DNA of 35,556 nucleotides from Streptomyces chattanoogensis. Lineage in GTDB: Bacteria > Actinomycetota > Actinomycetes > Streptomycetales > Streptomycetaceae. Location of the stretch: NCBI RefSeq assembly GCF_001294335.1, contig NZ_LGKG01000176.1, positions 1-35,556 of the forward strand, given 5' to 3'. The notes under the pieces are model-generated. The model searched no databases and was not told the DNA's origin. It saw only the letters and a program-made list of their open reading frames with translations. The position numbers were made by a program, and so were the translations under genes. Below, in pieces: positions 8,717 to 16,999 of this stretch. Position 1 is the first letter of the stretch; each line of letters begins with the position of its first letter.

Positions 8717-9264
8717 TTCACTCTCCCCCTCTGGGTGTCTGCGGTGTCTCAGCGCTCGTAACGCGTGAGAGGCCGGACTTGTGCCCGACCTGAGGCGGAG
8801 ATTTTGCCTCACATCAAGGTCTGTTACTCAATCGACACCCAACCGCACCCCTGAAGAGGTGATCGGTTTGGATGGCGATCAGGACCGTACACGGTCCGAA
8901 AGTCGCACCTCGCGCAGCCCATCACGTGTACTTCCCGTGATCAGGCCCCCTGGAAACCCGGATTTTCCCGGCTTTCCACCAGGCGTTTTGATCACGCAGC
9001 GTAGATGGCCGGAAAATCGCGTCTGTGAGCGATCACACACGTCCGGGGCGCCGGGAGGACCGGCTGAATTCCGCGCAAAGCGAACTCGGGCGAAGGATCC
9101 TCGGTCACTCCCCTTCCCGTCAAACCGGAGGCGGGGCGATACCCGGCCTGCTGGTGGACGATCATGCGTACGGATGTCCGGAAGTGCCCGCGGGGCGGCG
9201 CAGTGTCCCCGGCGGCCGCACAGCCCCTCACGCAGCCCCTCGCACGGTCCCGCAGGCTGTCGCC
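8717..9264. other. 548-bp intergenic region upstream of the DUF4193 gene
   Basis: No coding frame here looks real. Visible signals are a hairpin TGAGGC/GCCTCA (8791-8811) in the probable leader of the DUF4193 gene, an operator-like near-palindrome at 8882-8897 and a second short dyad ATCACG/CGTGAT (8921-8941). The right part follows the 3' end of cutS. No clear -10/-35 pair stands out. Confidence 0.5.
8882..8897. promoter_or_regulatory. Operator-like palindrome
   Basis: GGACCGTACACGGTCC has 7-bp perfect arms around a 2-base centre. It sits 166 bp upstream of the DUF4193 start codon in an otherwise gene-free region, which suits the binding site of a dimeric regulator. No binding protein can be named. 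Confidence 0.35.
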
Positions 9265-10536
9265 TCACAGCGGCAGCACGACCCTCATCACCAGCCCGCC
9301 GCCCTCGCGCGGCTCGGCCGTGATGCTGCCGTCGTGGGCGCGCACCACCGAGCGCACGATGGACAGGCCGAGGCCCACGCCCTTGTCGCTGCCCGTGCGC
9401 TCGGTGCGCAGCCGCCGGAACGGCTCGAAGAGGTTCTCGATCTCGTAGGCGGGGACGACCGGGCCGGTGTTGGAGACGACCATGACCGCGCAGCCGGGCT
9501 GCGGCTCCGTGCTGACCTCGACCCACCCGTCCTCGGGGATGTTGTAGCGCACGGCGTTCTGGACGAGGTTGAGCGCGATCCGCTCGAGCAGGACGCCGTT
9601 GCCCTGGACGAAGACCTGCTGGCGGACCCCGCCCAGCGCCACGCCCTTGGCGTGCGCCTCCCCGCGGGTCTGGTCGACGGCCTGCGCGGCGACCTCGGAC
9701 AGGTCGACGGGTTTCTTGTCGACCACCTTGTTCTCGCTGCGGGCGAGCAGCAGCAGGCCCTCCACCAGCTGCTCGCTGCGTTCGTTCGTCGCCAGCAGCG
9801 TCTTGCCGAGCTGGGTGAGCTCGGGCGACGCGTCCGGGTCGGCGAGCTGGACCTCCAGCAGCGTGCGGTTGATCGCCAGAGGGGTGCGCAGCTCGTGCGA
9901 GGCATTGGAGACAAAGCGACGTTGTGCGTCGAAGGCCCGGTCCAGGCGGTCCAGCATCTCGTCGAAGGTGTCGGCGAGCTCCTTGAGCTCGTCGTCGGGC
10001 CCGCCCAGCTCGATCCGCCGGTGGAGATCGGAACCGGCCACCCGCTGCGCGGTACGCGTGATCCGCCCCAGCGGCGACAGCACCCGCCCCGCCATCGCGT
10101 ACCCGAAGGCGAACGCGACGAGGGTCAGGCCGAGGAGCGCCAGGAGGGAGCGGTTGAGGAGCGTGTTCAGGGCGTAGGCACGCTGCTGCTGGAGGCAGTC
10201 GGCGACCGCGCCGTTGAACTGCGGGACGTTGGTGACGCCGGACAGTCCCGGGCACGAGCTGCTGACGATGTGCAGTTCGGTCGCGCCCGTGATCTTGAAC
10301 GGGATCTGGTTGCCCTCGCTGAGCGTGCTGGCCGCGAGCATGTAGATGATCGTCAGCAGCACGATGCCGGCCATCAGGAACATGCCGCCGTACAGCAGCG
10401 TCAGCCGTATCCGGATCGTGGGACGCAGCCAGGGGAACGGCCGGACACTGACCGGCGGCCGGGGGTCCCAGGTCGGTTTGGGCGGGGTGGCGGGAGGCGG
10501 TGTGTGCGCCTTGGAGAAGGACGGCAGGGAAGGCAT
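9265..10536 (-). CDS. cutS: Sensor histidine kinase CutS
   Basis: CutS is the membrane sensor of the Streptomyces CutRS two-component system, linked to copper, secretion stress and antibiotic production. The 423-residue product has a Pro-rich cytoplasmic start, a first membrane helix (about 45-68), an extracellular loop (about 69-128), a second helix (129-149), a HAMP linker, the H-box NASHELRTPL with phospho-His214, the N-box with Asn327, NTGP (356-359) and GVGLGLS (386-392). The extracellular loop holds exactly two cysteines, Cys95 and Cys114, well placed for a disulfide-based sensor. The gene starts 6 bases after cutR. Symbol assignment rests on recognising the adjacent CutR sequence and the cutRS-hemH-sepH neighbourhood. 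Confidence 0.9.
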   Translation of the reverse strand: MPSLPSFSKAHTPPPATPPKPTWDPRPPVSVRPFPWLRPTIRIRLTLLYGGMFLMAGIVLLTIIYMLAASTLSEGNQIPFKITGATELHIVSSSCPGLSGVTNVPQFNGAVADCLQQQRAYALNTLLNRSLLALLGLTLVAFAFGYAMAGRVLSPLGRITRTAQRVAGSDLHRRIELGGPDDELKELADTFDEMLDRLDRAFDAQRRFVSNASHELRTPLAINRTLLEVQLADPDASPELTQLGKTLLATNERSEQLVEGLLLLARSENKVVDKKPVDLSEVAAQAVDQTRGEAHAKGVALGGVRQQVFVQGNGVLLERIALNLVQNAVRYNIPEDGWVEVSTEPQPGCAVMVVSNTGPVVPAYEIENLFEPFRRLRTERTGSDKGVGLGLSIVRSVVRAHDGSITAEPREGGGLVMRVVLPL

Positions 10537-10542
10537 CGCCGG

Positions 10543-11196
10543 TCAGATCCGGTATCCCGAGCCGGGGACGGTGACGATGACGGCGGGCTCGCCGAGCTTG
10601 CGGCGCAGCGTCATGACCGTGACCCGGACGACGTTGGTGAACGGGTCGGTGTTCTCGTCCCAGGCCTTCTCCAGGAGCTGCTCGGCCGAGACGACCGTGC
10701 CCTCGCTCCGCATCAGCACCTCCAGCACCGCGAACTCCTTGGGTGCCAGCTGGACCTCCTTGCCGTCGCGGAAGACCTCGCGGCGGTTGGGGTCGAGCTT
10801 GATGCCGGCCCGCTCCAGGACGGGCGGCAGGGCGACGGTCGTACGGCGCCCCAGGGCCCGCACCCGGGCGGTCAGCTCGGTGAACGCGAACGGCTTGGGA
10901 AGGTAGTCGTCCGCGCCGATCTCCAGGCCCTCCACGCGGTCGCTGACGTCGCCGGAGGCGGTGAGCATCAGGACCCGGGTGGTCATGCCCAGCTCCACGA
11001 TCTTGCGGCAGACGTCGTCGCCGTGCACCAGCGGCAGGTCGCGGTCGAGGACGACGACGTCGTAGTCGTTCACCGCGATCCGCTCCAGGGCGGCAGCGCC
11101 GTCGTAGACCACGTCGACGGCCATGGCCTCCCGGCGCAGTCCGGTGGCCACCGCATCGGCGAGCAGCTGCTCGTCCTCGACGACGAGTACACGCAC
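10543..11196 (-). CDS. cutR: Response regulator CutR
   Basis: CutR is an OmpR-type regulator of 217 residues, the same length as the described Streptomyces CutR. It has the receiver-domain acidic pocket (Glu7-Asp8), the phospho-acceptor Asp51 in VVLDRDLP, Thr79 and Lys101 (YLPKPF), followed by a winged-helix domain (about 120-217) with KEFAVLEVLM, TDPFTNVVRVTVMTLRRKL and the final GSGYRI. It is the first gene of the cutR-cutS operon. Its promoter should lie in the 351-bp region to the right. The sequence is not that of KdpE, despite the kdp operon nearby. Confidence 0.93.
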   Translation of the reverse strand: MRVLVVEDEQLLADAVATGLRREAMAVDVVYDGAAALERIAVNDYDVVVLDRDLPLVHGDDVCRKIVELGMTTRVLMLTASGDVSDRVEGLEIGADDYLPKPFAFTELTARVRALGRRTTVALPPVLERAGIKLDPNRREVFRDGKEVQLAPKEFAVLEVLMRSEGTVVSAEQLLEKAWDENTDPFTNVVRVTVMTLRRKLGEPAVIVTVPGSGYRI

Positions 11197-11547
11197 GTCG
11201 CTAGTCCTTCCTCAGGGCCCTCTTGGGCAGGGCGCAACAATCTCTCAGAGCCCTTCCATCCTGCCCCGAAGAGCCATAAACCGGCGGTAAGAGGGGGTGC
11301 GGAGGGGTGGAGGGCCGGTTGCAAGCCCGTGGCGGAGGGGCGTCCGGCGGGTGTCCGGTGCCCGGTGCGGCAGATTCCCTGCCGGCTTGAGGTTTCCGTG
11401 AGGTTTGCGGTGGGGAGGACGTCTGCACACCCGCGATCACGCCCTGTTGGCGTCTTGCGACGCGTGATCCACCGCAGGGACCACGCCGTGATCGACCCGC
11501 CCGTCGGCACACCCCCGTGCCACCGACCCACGACGAGGGGGCGCACC
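11197..11547. other. 351-bp divergent region between cutR and a small gene
   Basis: The region holds no convincing reading frame. It should contain the cutR promoter (leftward) and that of the 59-residue gene (rightward). Repeated GATCA-type words (around 11436, 11466 and 11488) are visible near the right end but no clear promoter hexamers can be assigned. Confidence 0.45.
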
Positions 11548-11727
11548 ATGGACGCGTTCACCGCAGGCATTCTGCAGCGCATAAAGAGCACCGAAGCCGA
11601 TCTGGACCAAGCCCGTAAGTCGGGCGACGATTTCCTCGCCGAGGTCGAGCAGGCAGAGCTCGAGGATCTGCAGCGCCTGGCGACCGAGCACGGCGTGCAC
11701 GTCGGCGCGGCCGGCCGCGTCGCCTGA
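11548..11727 (+). CDS. Conserved small helical protein (59 residues)
   Basis: The reading frame starts MDAFTAGILQRIKSTEADLDQ and continues with a charged heptad-like helix (EVEQAELEDLQRLATEHGV). GAGGGG stands about 7 bases before the ATG, and the frame ends just before a strong terminator, so it is a real gene. The composition suggests a short coiled coil. Function is unknown; it has no membrane segment or cysteine. Confidence 0.8.
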   Translation: MDAFTAGILQRIKSTEADLDQARKSGDDFLAEVEQAELEDLQRLATEHGVHVGAAGRVA

Positions 11728-11746
11728 GATCGGGCCTCCTACGAGC

Positions 11747-11786
11747 GGAGCGCCCCGGCACCGCAGGGCTGGTGCCGGGGCGCTCC
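11747..11786. terminator. Bidirectional hairpin terminator
   Basis: A 16-bp perfect inverted repeat (GGAGCGCCCCGGCACC at 11747-11762, complement at 11771-11786) with an 8-base loop lies between the convergent 59-residue gene and the inositol monophosphatase gene. It should stop transcription from both sides. Confidence 0.88.
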
Positions 11787-11814
11787 TGTGTGTCCGCAGG
11801 TCCTCGGGCAGGGC

Positions 11815-12648
11815 TCAGTCGTGCCAGGCGCCCAGCTCGTCCAGGAGGGGCTGCAGTTCGCCGAAGACGGCCGGGGAGGCGGCCACGGTCAGCTCCCCCG
11901 AGGCGGCCTGTCCGGGCCGGCCGCCGGTGAGCGCCCCGGCCTCCTGGGCGATCAGCACGCCGGCCGCCAGGTCCCAGGGGTTCAGGCCGCGCTCGTAGTA
12001 GGCGTCCAGCCTGCCGCAGGCCACATCGCACAGGTCGATCGCGGCCGAGCCGCCGCGCCGGATGTCGCGGACCTGCGGCAGCAGGGTGCGCACCACCTCC
12101 GCCTGGGCCGCCCGGCGCTCGGCGAGGTAGCCGAAGCCGGTGCCGACCAGTGCCTGGGAGAGCGGCGGCGCGGGCCGGTGACGGACGCGCTCGCCGTTGC
12201 GGAACGCGCCGCGGCCCCGTACGGCCTGGTAGGTCTCGCCGCGCATCGGGGCGGCGACCACGCCGACGACGGTCTCCCCGTCCTTCTCGGCCGCGATGGA
12301 CACCGCCCAGGAGGGCAGGTCGTAGAGGTAGTTGACGGTGCCGTCGACGGGGTCGATGACCCAGCGGACACCGCTGGTGCCCGCGATGCTGACGCCCTCC
12401 TCCCCCAGGAAGCCGTCGTCCGGGCGGTGCCCGGCGATGAAGCCGGTGATCAGCTTCTCGGAGGCGATGTCCATCTCGGTGACGACGTCGATGGGGCTGG
12501 TCTTGGTGGCGGCGACGCCCAGGTCGGCGGGCCGGCCGTCGCGGAGCAGCTCGCCGGCGCGGCGGGCGGCCTCCAGGGCCAGCTCCAGGAGCTCGTCGCA
12601 GAGGCTGTCGTCGGGCCGGGGGGCGTCGGGGTGCAGCGGGTCGGGCAC
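11815..12648 (-). CDS. Inositol monophosphatase family protein
   Basis: The 277-residue enzyme belongs to the Mg2+/Li+-sensitive phosphatase superfamily. It has the metal-binding GEEG (82-85), the signature WVIDPVDGTVNYLYDLP with Asp99 and Asp102, and the C-terminal motif NPWDLAAGVLIAQEAGA with the third metal Asp. Likely substrates are inositol-1-phosphate, histidinol phosphate or a related sugar phosphate; the sequence alone does not decide. The GTG at 12648 is chosen because AAGGAG lies five bases upstream. It is 106 bases downstream of the ferrochelatase gene in the same direction. Confidence 0.92.
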   Translation of the reverse strand: MPDPLHPDAPRPDDSLCDELLELALEAARRAGELLRDGRPADLGVAATKTSPIDVVTEMDIASEKLITGFIAGHRPDDGFLGEEGVSIAGTSGVRWVIDPVDGTVNYLYDLPSWAVSIAAEKDGETVVGVVAAPMRGETYQAVRGRGAFRNGERVRHRPAPPLSQALVGTGFGYLAERRAAQAEVVRTLLPQVRDIRRGGSAAIDLCDVACGRLDAYYERGLNPWDLAAGVLIAQEAGALTGGRPGQAASGELTVAASPAVFGELQPLLDELGAWHD

Positions 12649-12754
12649 GGTGCTCCTTGCTCGGGCGAGCGGTGGTCGGGGGCGGGCGGGGCGTAGGGGG
12701 CGGTCGTGGGGCCGGTGTGCGGGCTTGTGCGGGTGTTTCGGGGACCGCGGCGCC

Positions 12755-13909
12755 TTACGCCGGGGCCGGTGCGACCGGGCCCTCCCAGTCGGCGCCTGCG
12801 GCGGCCGGGCGCGGCGTCCGGGCGGGGCAGCAGCCGACGGGGCACAGGTCGTGGGAGGCGCCGAGGGCGCCCAGGGCGCAGCGCTCGGGGGAGCGGCCGC
12901 GCTCGGTCGCCGCGCGCTCCAGGAGGAGGTCGCGGACGGCCGCTGCGAACCGCGGGTCGGCGCCGACGGTGGCGGACCTGGCGACCGGCAGCCCCAGTTC
13001 GGCGGCCTTGGCGGTGGCCTCGGTGTCGAGGTCGTACTTGACCTCCATGTGGTCCGAGACGAACCCGATGGGGGCCATGACGACGGCGGAGGCACCCGCG
13101 GCGTGCACCGCCTCCAGGTGGTCGCAGATGTCCGGCTCCAGCCAGGGGATGTGCGGGGCGCCGCTGCGGGACTGGTAGACGAGCCGCCAGGGGTGCTGCA
13201 CGCCGGTCTCGGCGTGCACGGCGGCGGCGATCTCGCGGGCGACGTCCAGGTGCTGAGCGACGTAGGCGCCGCCCTCGCCGTCCTGGGTGTGCTCGTCGGG
13301 CGTGCCGGAGGTGTCGGCGGCGGCCGTGGGGATGGAGTGCGTGGTGAAGGCGAGGTGCGCGCCCTCGCGTACGTCCTGGGGCAGTCCGGCGAGCGAGGCC
13401 AGTACGCCGTCGATCATCGGGCGGACGAAGCCGGCGTGGTTGAAGTAGTGCCGGAGCTTGTCGACCTGCGGTACGGGCAGGCCCTCGCCCTGGAGGACGG
13501 CGAGCGCGTCGGCGAGGTTCTCGCGATACTGCCGGCAACCGGAGTACGAGGCGTAGGCGCTGGTCGCCAGGACGGCGATACGGCGGTGGCCGTCGGTGAC
13601 CATGGTGCGCAGGGTGTCGGTCAGGTAGGGCGCCCAGTTGCGGTTGCCCCAGTAGACCGGCAGGTCCAGCCCGTGTTCGGCGAAGTCCTTGCGCAGTGCG
13701 TCCAGCAGTTCGCGGTTCTGGGCGTTGATCGGGCTGACGCCGCCGAACCGGAAGTAGTGCTGACCGACCTCCTTGAGGCGCTCGCGCGGGATGCCGCGGC
13801 CGCGGGTGACGTTCTCCAGGAACGGGACGACGTCGTCCGGGCCTTCGGGACCGCCGAAGGACAGCAGCAGCAGGGCGTCATAAGGGCGGGGGTCGCACTG
13901 TTCGGGCAT
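12755..13909 (-). CDS. hemH: Coproporphyrin ferrochelatase
   Basis: This enzyme inserts Fe2+ into a porphyrin; in actinobacteria the substrate is coproporphyrin III, giving coproheme (CpfC). The 384-residue product has [10 protein letters not shown] at the N-terminus, the catalytic His191 in FTTHSIP and Glu289 in [10 protein letters not shown]. Cys124 ([10 protein letters not shown]) plus a C-terminal cluster Cys344, Cys356, Cys360 and Cys361 match the ligand layout of the [2Fe-2S] cluster described for mycobacterial ferrochelatase. A Pro/Ala tail of about 20 residues follows. The ATG at 13909 gives the usual N-terminus. A catalase or HemQ gene is not seen nearby. Confidence 0.95.
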   Translation of the reverse strand: MPEQCDPRPYDALLLLSFGGPEGPDDVVPFLENVTRGRGIPRERLKEVGQHYFRFGGVSPINAQNRELLDALRKDFAEHGLDLPVYWGNRNWAPYLTDTLRTMVTDGHRRIAVLATSAYASYSGCRQYRENLADALAVLQGEGLPVPQVDKLRHYFNHAGFVRPMIDGVLASLAGLPQDVREGAHLAFTTHSIPTAAADTSGTPDEHTQDGEGGAYVAQHLDVAREIAAAVHAETGVQHPWRLVYQSRSGAPHIPWLEPDICDHLEAVHAAGASAVVMAPIGFVSDHMEVKYDLDTEATAKAAELGLPVARSATVGADPRFAAAVRDLLLERAATERGRSPERCALGALGASHDLCPVGCCPARTPRPAAAGADWEGPVAPAPA

Positions 13910-14105
13910 GTTGCCGATCCTGCCACCCTTCCCCGGGCCACGGCGGCCGGACCCCCTGCGCGCCCGATGGACGGGCGGCGGGGAAAACGGGAGGCGACCG
14001 GCGAGCCGCCGCCCGTAAGCTGTATCGACGCCGGTCATTCCTTACCGGCTGCAGCGCTCGTCCTTCCTCACCGAATCTCGGTCCTCACCCGGCGGAGCAC
14101 CCCCG

Positions 14106-15368
14106 TTGCCCAGTCCCTACCGCGCCATATTCGGCCGCCCCGGCACCAAGTCCTTCTCCGCCGCCGGACTGCTGGGCCGGATGCCGCTGTCGATGATGGG
14201 CATCGGCATCGTCACGATGGTCTCCCAGCTGACCGGCCGTTACGGGCTTGCCGGGGCGCTGTCCGCGACGCTCGCGCTGTCGGCCGCCGTCATCGGCCCG
14301 CAGATATCCCGGCTGGTGGACCGGCACGGCCAGCGCCGGGTGCTGCGCCCGGCCACCCTGGTCTCCCTCGCCGCGGTAGCCGGTCTGCTGCTGAGCGCGC
14401 AGCAGCGCTGGGCGGACTGGACGCTGTTCGGCTTCGCGGCGTGCGTGGGCTGTGTGCCGAGCGTGGGGTCGATGATCCGGGCGCGCTGGGCCGAGCTCTA
14501 CCGGGGCTCGCCGCGGGACCTGCACACCGCGTATTCGTGGGAGTCCATCGTCGACGAGACGTGCTTCATCTTCGGCCCGATCCTGTCGATCGGGCTGTCC
14601 ACGGCGTGGTTCCCCGAGGCCGGGCCGCTGCTGGCCGCGCTCTTCCTGGCGGCCGGGGTGTTCTGGCTGACCGCGCAGCGCGGTACGGAACCGGTACCGC
14701 ATCCGCGCGAGCAGCACAGCAAGGGATCCGCACTGCGTTCGCCGGGGCTGCAGGTGCTGGTGGCGACGTTTGTGGCGACGGGAGCGATCTTCGGGGCGAT
14801 CGATGTGGTGACCGTCGCGTTCGCCGAGGAGGTGGGCCACAAGTCCGCGGCCAGCCTGGTGCTGGCCGTCTATGCGCTCGGGTCGTGTGTGGCCGGCGCG
14901 GTCTTCGGTCTGCTGCATCTCAAGGGGCACCCGTCCCGCCGCTTCGTGGTGGGGGTGTGCGCGATGGCCGTGAGCATGGTGCCGCTGCAGCTGGTGGGCT
15001 CGCTGCCGCTGCTGGCCGGCGCGCTGTTCGTGGCGGGGCTGTCCATCGCGCCGACGATGGTGACCACCATGGCGCTGATCGAGGAGCATGTGCCGCGGGC
15101 GAAGCTGACCGAGGGCATGACGTGGACCAGCACCGGCATGGCGGTGGGCGTCGCGCTCGGCTCGTCGGCGGCCGGCTGGGCCGTGGACGCCGGCGGAGCC
15201 GCCCGCGGCTATCTGGTGCCGGGCGCCGCGGGCGTACTGGGCGCGCTGGTGGCGTTCGCGGGGTACCGCAGGCTGCGCCCCGGGGCGACGGCTTCCGGGC
15301 CGGGCGCCCCGGTCGCCGGATCGGCGGTCCCCGCCGCCGTACGGCTGGACGACGAGCCGGTCGGGTAG
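14106..15368 (+). CDS. MFS transporter
   Basis: The 420-residue protein has about 12 hydrophobic helices in two halves of six, with a motif-A-like loop RLVDRHGQRRVLRP (about residues 68-81) between helices 2 and 3, and a more polar central loop (PVPHPREQHSKG). It is a secondary transporter of the major facilitator superfamily, probably an exporter; the substrate is unknown. The start is a TTG at 14106, about nine bases after GGAG, giving MPSPYRAIFGRPGTKSF. The gene is divergent from hemH across 196 bases. Confidence 0.88.
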   Translation: MPSPYRAIFGRPGTKSFSAAGLLGRMPLSMMGIGIVTMVSQLTGRYGLAGALSATLALSAAVIGPQISRLVDRHGQRRVLRPATLVSLAAVAGLLLSAQQRWADWTLFGFAACVGCVPSVGSMIRARWAELYRGSPRDLHTAYSWESIVDETCFIFGPILSIGLSTAWFPEAGPLLAALFLAAGVFWLTAQRGTEPVPHPREQHSKGSALRSPGLQVLVATFVATGAIFGAIDVVTVAFAEEVGHKSAASLVLAVYALGSCVAGAVFGLLHLKGHPSRRFVVGVCAMAVSMVPLQLVGSLPLLAGALFVAGLSIAPTMVTTMALIEEHVPRAKLTEGMTWTSTGMAVGVALGSSAAGWAVDAGGAARGYLVPGAAGVLGALVAFAGYRRLRPGATASGPGAPVAGSAVPAAVRLDDEPVG

Positions 15369-15574
15369 CCCGCTCGGACACGGGAATGCCCTCCGGCACC
15401 ACCCCTCCTGTTACCGCCGGTACGACATGTCCCGGAGCCGGGCGATTCCGGCCGATTCCTTGATCATGTGATTCCCGTCACCCCGCCTGGATGTCGTGTC
15501 GGTGACTGACATCATGCGCTGACACCAACGGCGGCCGGACTCGGCCCGCCCGCGCGGAGGGAGGGGACGTCACC

Positions 15575-16915
15575 ATGGCAGCCAGCGACGCCGTAGGCGG
15601 CTCGGGAGGGCGCGGACCCAGGGGGCCGTGGCGCAACTGGGCGGGCAACGTCACCGCCCGTCCCGCCCGGACCGTGGCCCCGGCGAGCACCGAGGAACTG
15701 GCGGCCGCCGTGCGGGCCGCCGCCGAGGACGGGCTGACGGTGAAGGCGGCCGGCACCGGCCACTCGTTCACCGCGGCGGCGGCGACGGACGGACTGCTGA
15801 TCCGCCCCGAGCGGCTGACCGGCGTACGCAAGGTGGACCGCGAGGCCGGGACGGTGACGGTGGCCGCCGGTACGCCCCTCAAGCACCTCAACGAGACGCT
15901 GGCCGCGCACGGGCTGTCGCTGGCCAACATGGGCGACATCATGGAGCAGACCGTCTCCGGGGCCACCAGCACCGGCACCCACGGAACCGGCCGCGACTCG
16001 GCCTCCATCGCCGCCCAGATCACCGCCCTCGAGCTGGTCACCGCCGACGGCTCGGTCCTGGTCTGCTCGGCCGGGGAGAACCCCGAGGTCTTCGACGCCG
16101 CGCGGCTGGGCCTGGGCGCGCTGGGCGTGATCACCGAGCTCACCTTCGCCGTGGAACCGGAGTTCCTGCTGACCGCCCGCGAGGAGCCGATGCCGTTCGC
16201 CGAGGTGACCGGCCGCTTCGATGAGCTGGTCGCCGAGAACGAGCACTTCGAGTTCTACTGGTTCCCGCACACCGGCAGCTGCAACACCAAGCGCAACAAC
16301 CGCAGTCAGGGCCCCGCCGCGCCGCCCGGGAGGATCAGCGGCTGGGTGGAGGACGAGCTGTTGTCCAACGGTGTCTTCCAGGTCGCCTGCAGCGTCGGGC
16401 GGGCCATACCGGCCGCCATACCGGGCATCGCCAAGATATCCAGCCGCGCACTGTCGGCCCGTACGTACACCGACATCCCGTACAAGGTGTTCACCTCGCC
16501 GCGGCGGGTGCGCTTCGTGGAGATGGAGTACGCCCTGCCCCGCGAGGCCGCCGTCACCGCGCTGGGCGCGCTCAAGGCGCTGGTGGAGCGTTCGGACTTC
16601 AAGGTGAGCTTCCCGGTGGAGGTACGCACCGCCCCGGCGGACGACATCCCGCTGTCGACCGCCTCCGGGCGGGACACCGTGTACATCGCCGTCCACATGT
16701 ACCGCGGCACGCCGCACGAGGCGTATTTCGCGGCCGCCGAGCGGATCATGACGGCACACGGCGGGCGCCCGCACTGGGGGAAGCTGCACACCCGTGACGC
16801 CGAGTATCTGGCCGACGCCTATCCGCGGTTCGGCGAGTTCACCGCGCTGCGCGACCGGCTGGATCCCGAGCGCCGCTTCGCCAACGGCTATCTCCGGCGC
16901 GTCCTGGGCGACTGA
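15575..16915 (+). CDS. FAD-linked D-arabinono-1,4-lactone oxidase-type oxidoreductase
   Basis: The 446-residue protein has an N-terminal FAD-binding domain of the vanillyl-alcohol-oxidase fold: RNWAGN, the segment AAGTGHSF with His63 as candidate for covalent flavin attachment, NMGDIMEQTVSGATSTGTHG, then LGLGALGVITELTF. The C-terminal ALO domain ends with the family HWGK motif (His400) and DPERRFANGYLRRVLG. Enzymes of this family oxidise aldonolactones or alditols and release H2O2 (L-gulonolactone, D-arabinonolactone and alditol oxidases); which applies cannot be told. A strong GGAGGGAGGGG precedes the ATG. Confidence 0.92.
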   Translation: MAASDAVGGSGGRGPRGPWRNWAGNVTARPARTVAPASTEELAAAVRAAAEDGLTVKAAGTGHSFTAAAATDGLLIRPERLTGVRKVDREAGTVTVAAGTPLKHLNETLAAHGLSLANMGDIMEQTVSGATSTGTHGTGRDSASIAAQITALELVTADGSVLVCSAGENPEVFDAARLGLGALGVITELTFAVEPEFLLTAREEPMPFAEVTGRFDELVAENEHFEFYWFPHTGSCNTKRNNRSQGPAAPPGRISGWVEDELLSNGVFQVACSVGRAIPAAIPGIAKISSRALSARTYTDIPYKVFTSPRRVRFVEMEYALPREAAVTALGALKALVERSDFKVSFPVEVRTAPADDIPLSTASGRDTVYIAVHMYRGTPHEAYFAAAERIMTAHGGRPHWGKLHTRDAEYLADAYPRFGEFTALRDRLDPERRFANGYLRRVLGD

Positions 16916-16926
16916 CGGTGACGGCC

Positions 16927-16973
16927 ACGGCCGCGGCGCGGCGGCCCTGGGTAGGGTGCCGGGCCGCGGCCGT
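16927..16973. terminator. Hairpin between convergent genes
   Basis: ACGGCCGCGGC (16927-16937) and its complement (16963-16973) form an 11-bp stem around a 25-base GC-rich loop that could pair further. It lies between the stop of the oxidase gene and the stop of the minus-strand membrane protein gene. Confidence 0.6.
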
Positions 16974-16999
16974 TGCGGATCCCGCCGGGACACACCCGG

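Noticed and set aside
8992..9231. Possible 79-residue minus-strand gene downstream of DUF4193's promoter region
   Set aside because: No ribosome site and no recognisable motif; composition is that of noncoding GC-rich DNA.
9265..11196. The two-component pair as KdpD/KdpE for the nearby kdp operon
   Set aside because: The kinase lacks the large N-terminal KdpD and Usp domains and the four-helix sensor, and the regulator matches CutR in length and sequence.
9025..11727. Very long plus-strand open frame across cutS and cutR
   Set aside because: It is antisense to cutRS and has the His/Asp/Gly/Arg-rich composition of a GC-skewed shadow frame; only its last 59 codons (from 11548) form a real gene with its own ribosome site.
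12332..15463. Plus-strand open frame of over 1000 codons
   Set aside because: It runs antisense to the phosphatase and ferrochelatase genes and out of frame through the MFS gene; no domain is recognisable.
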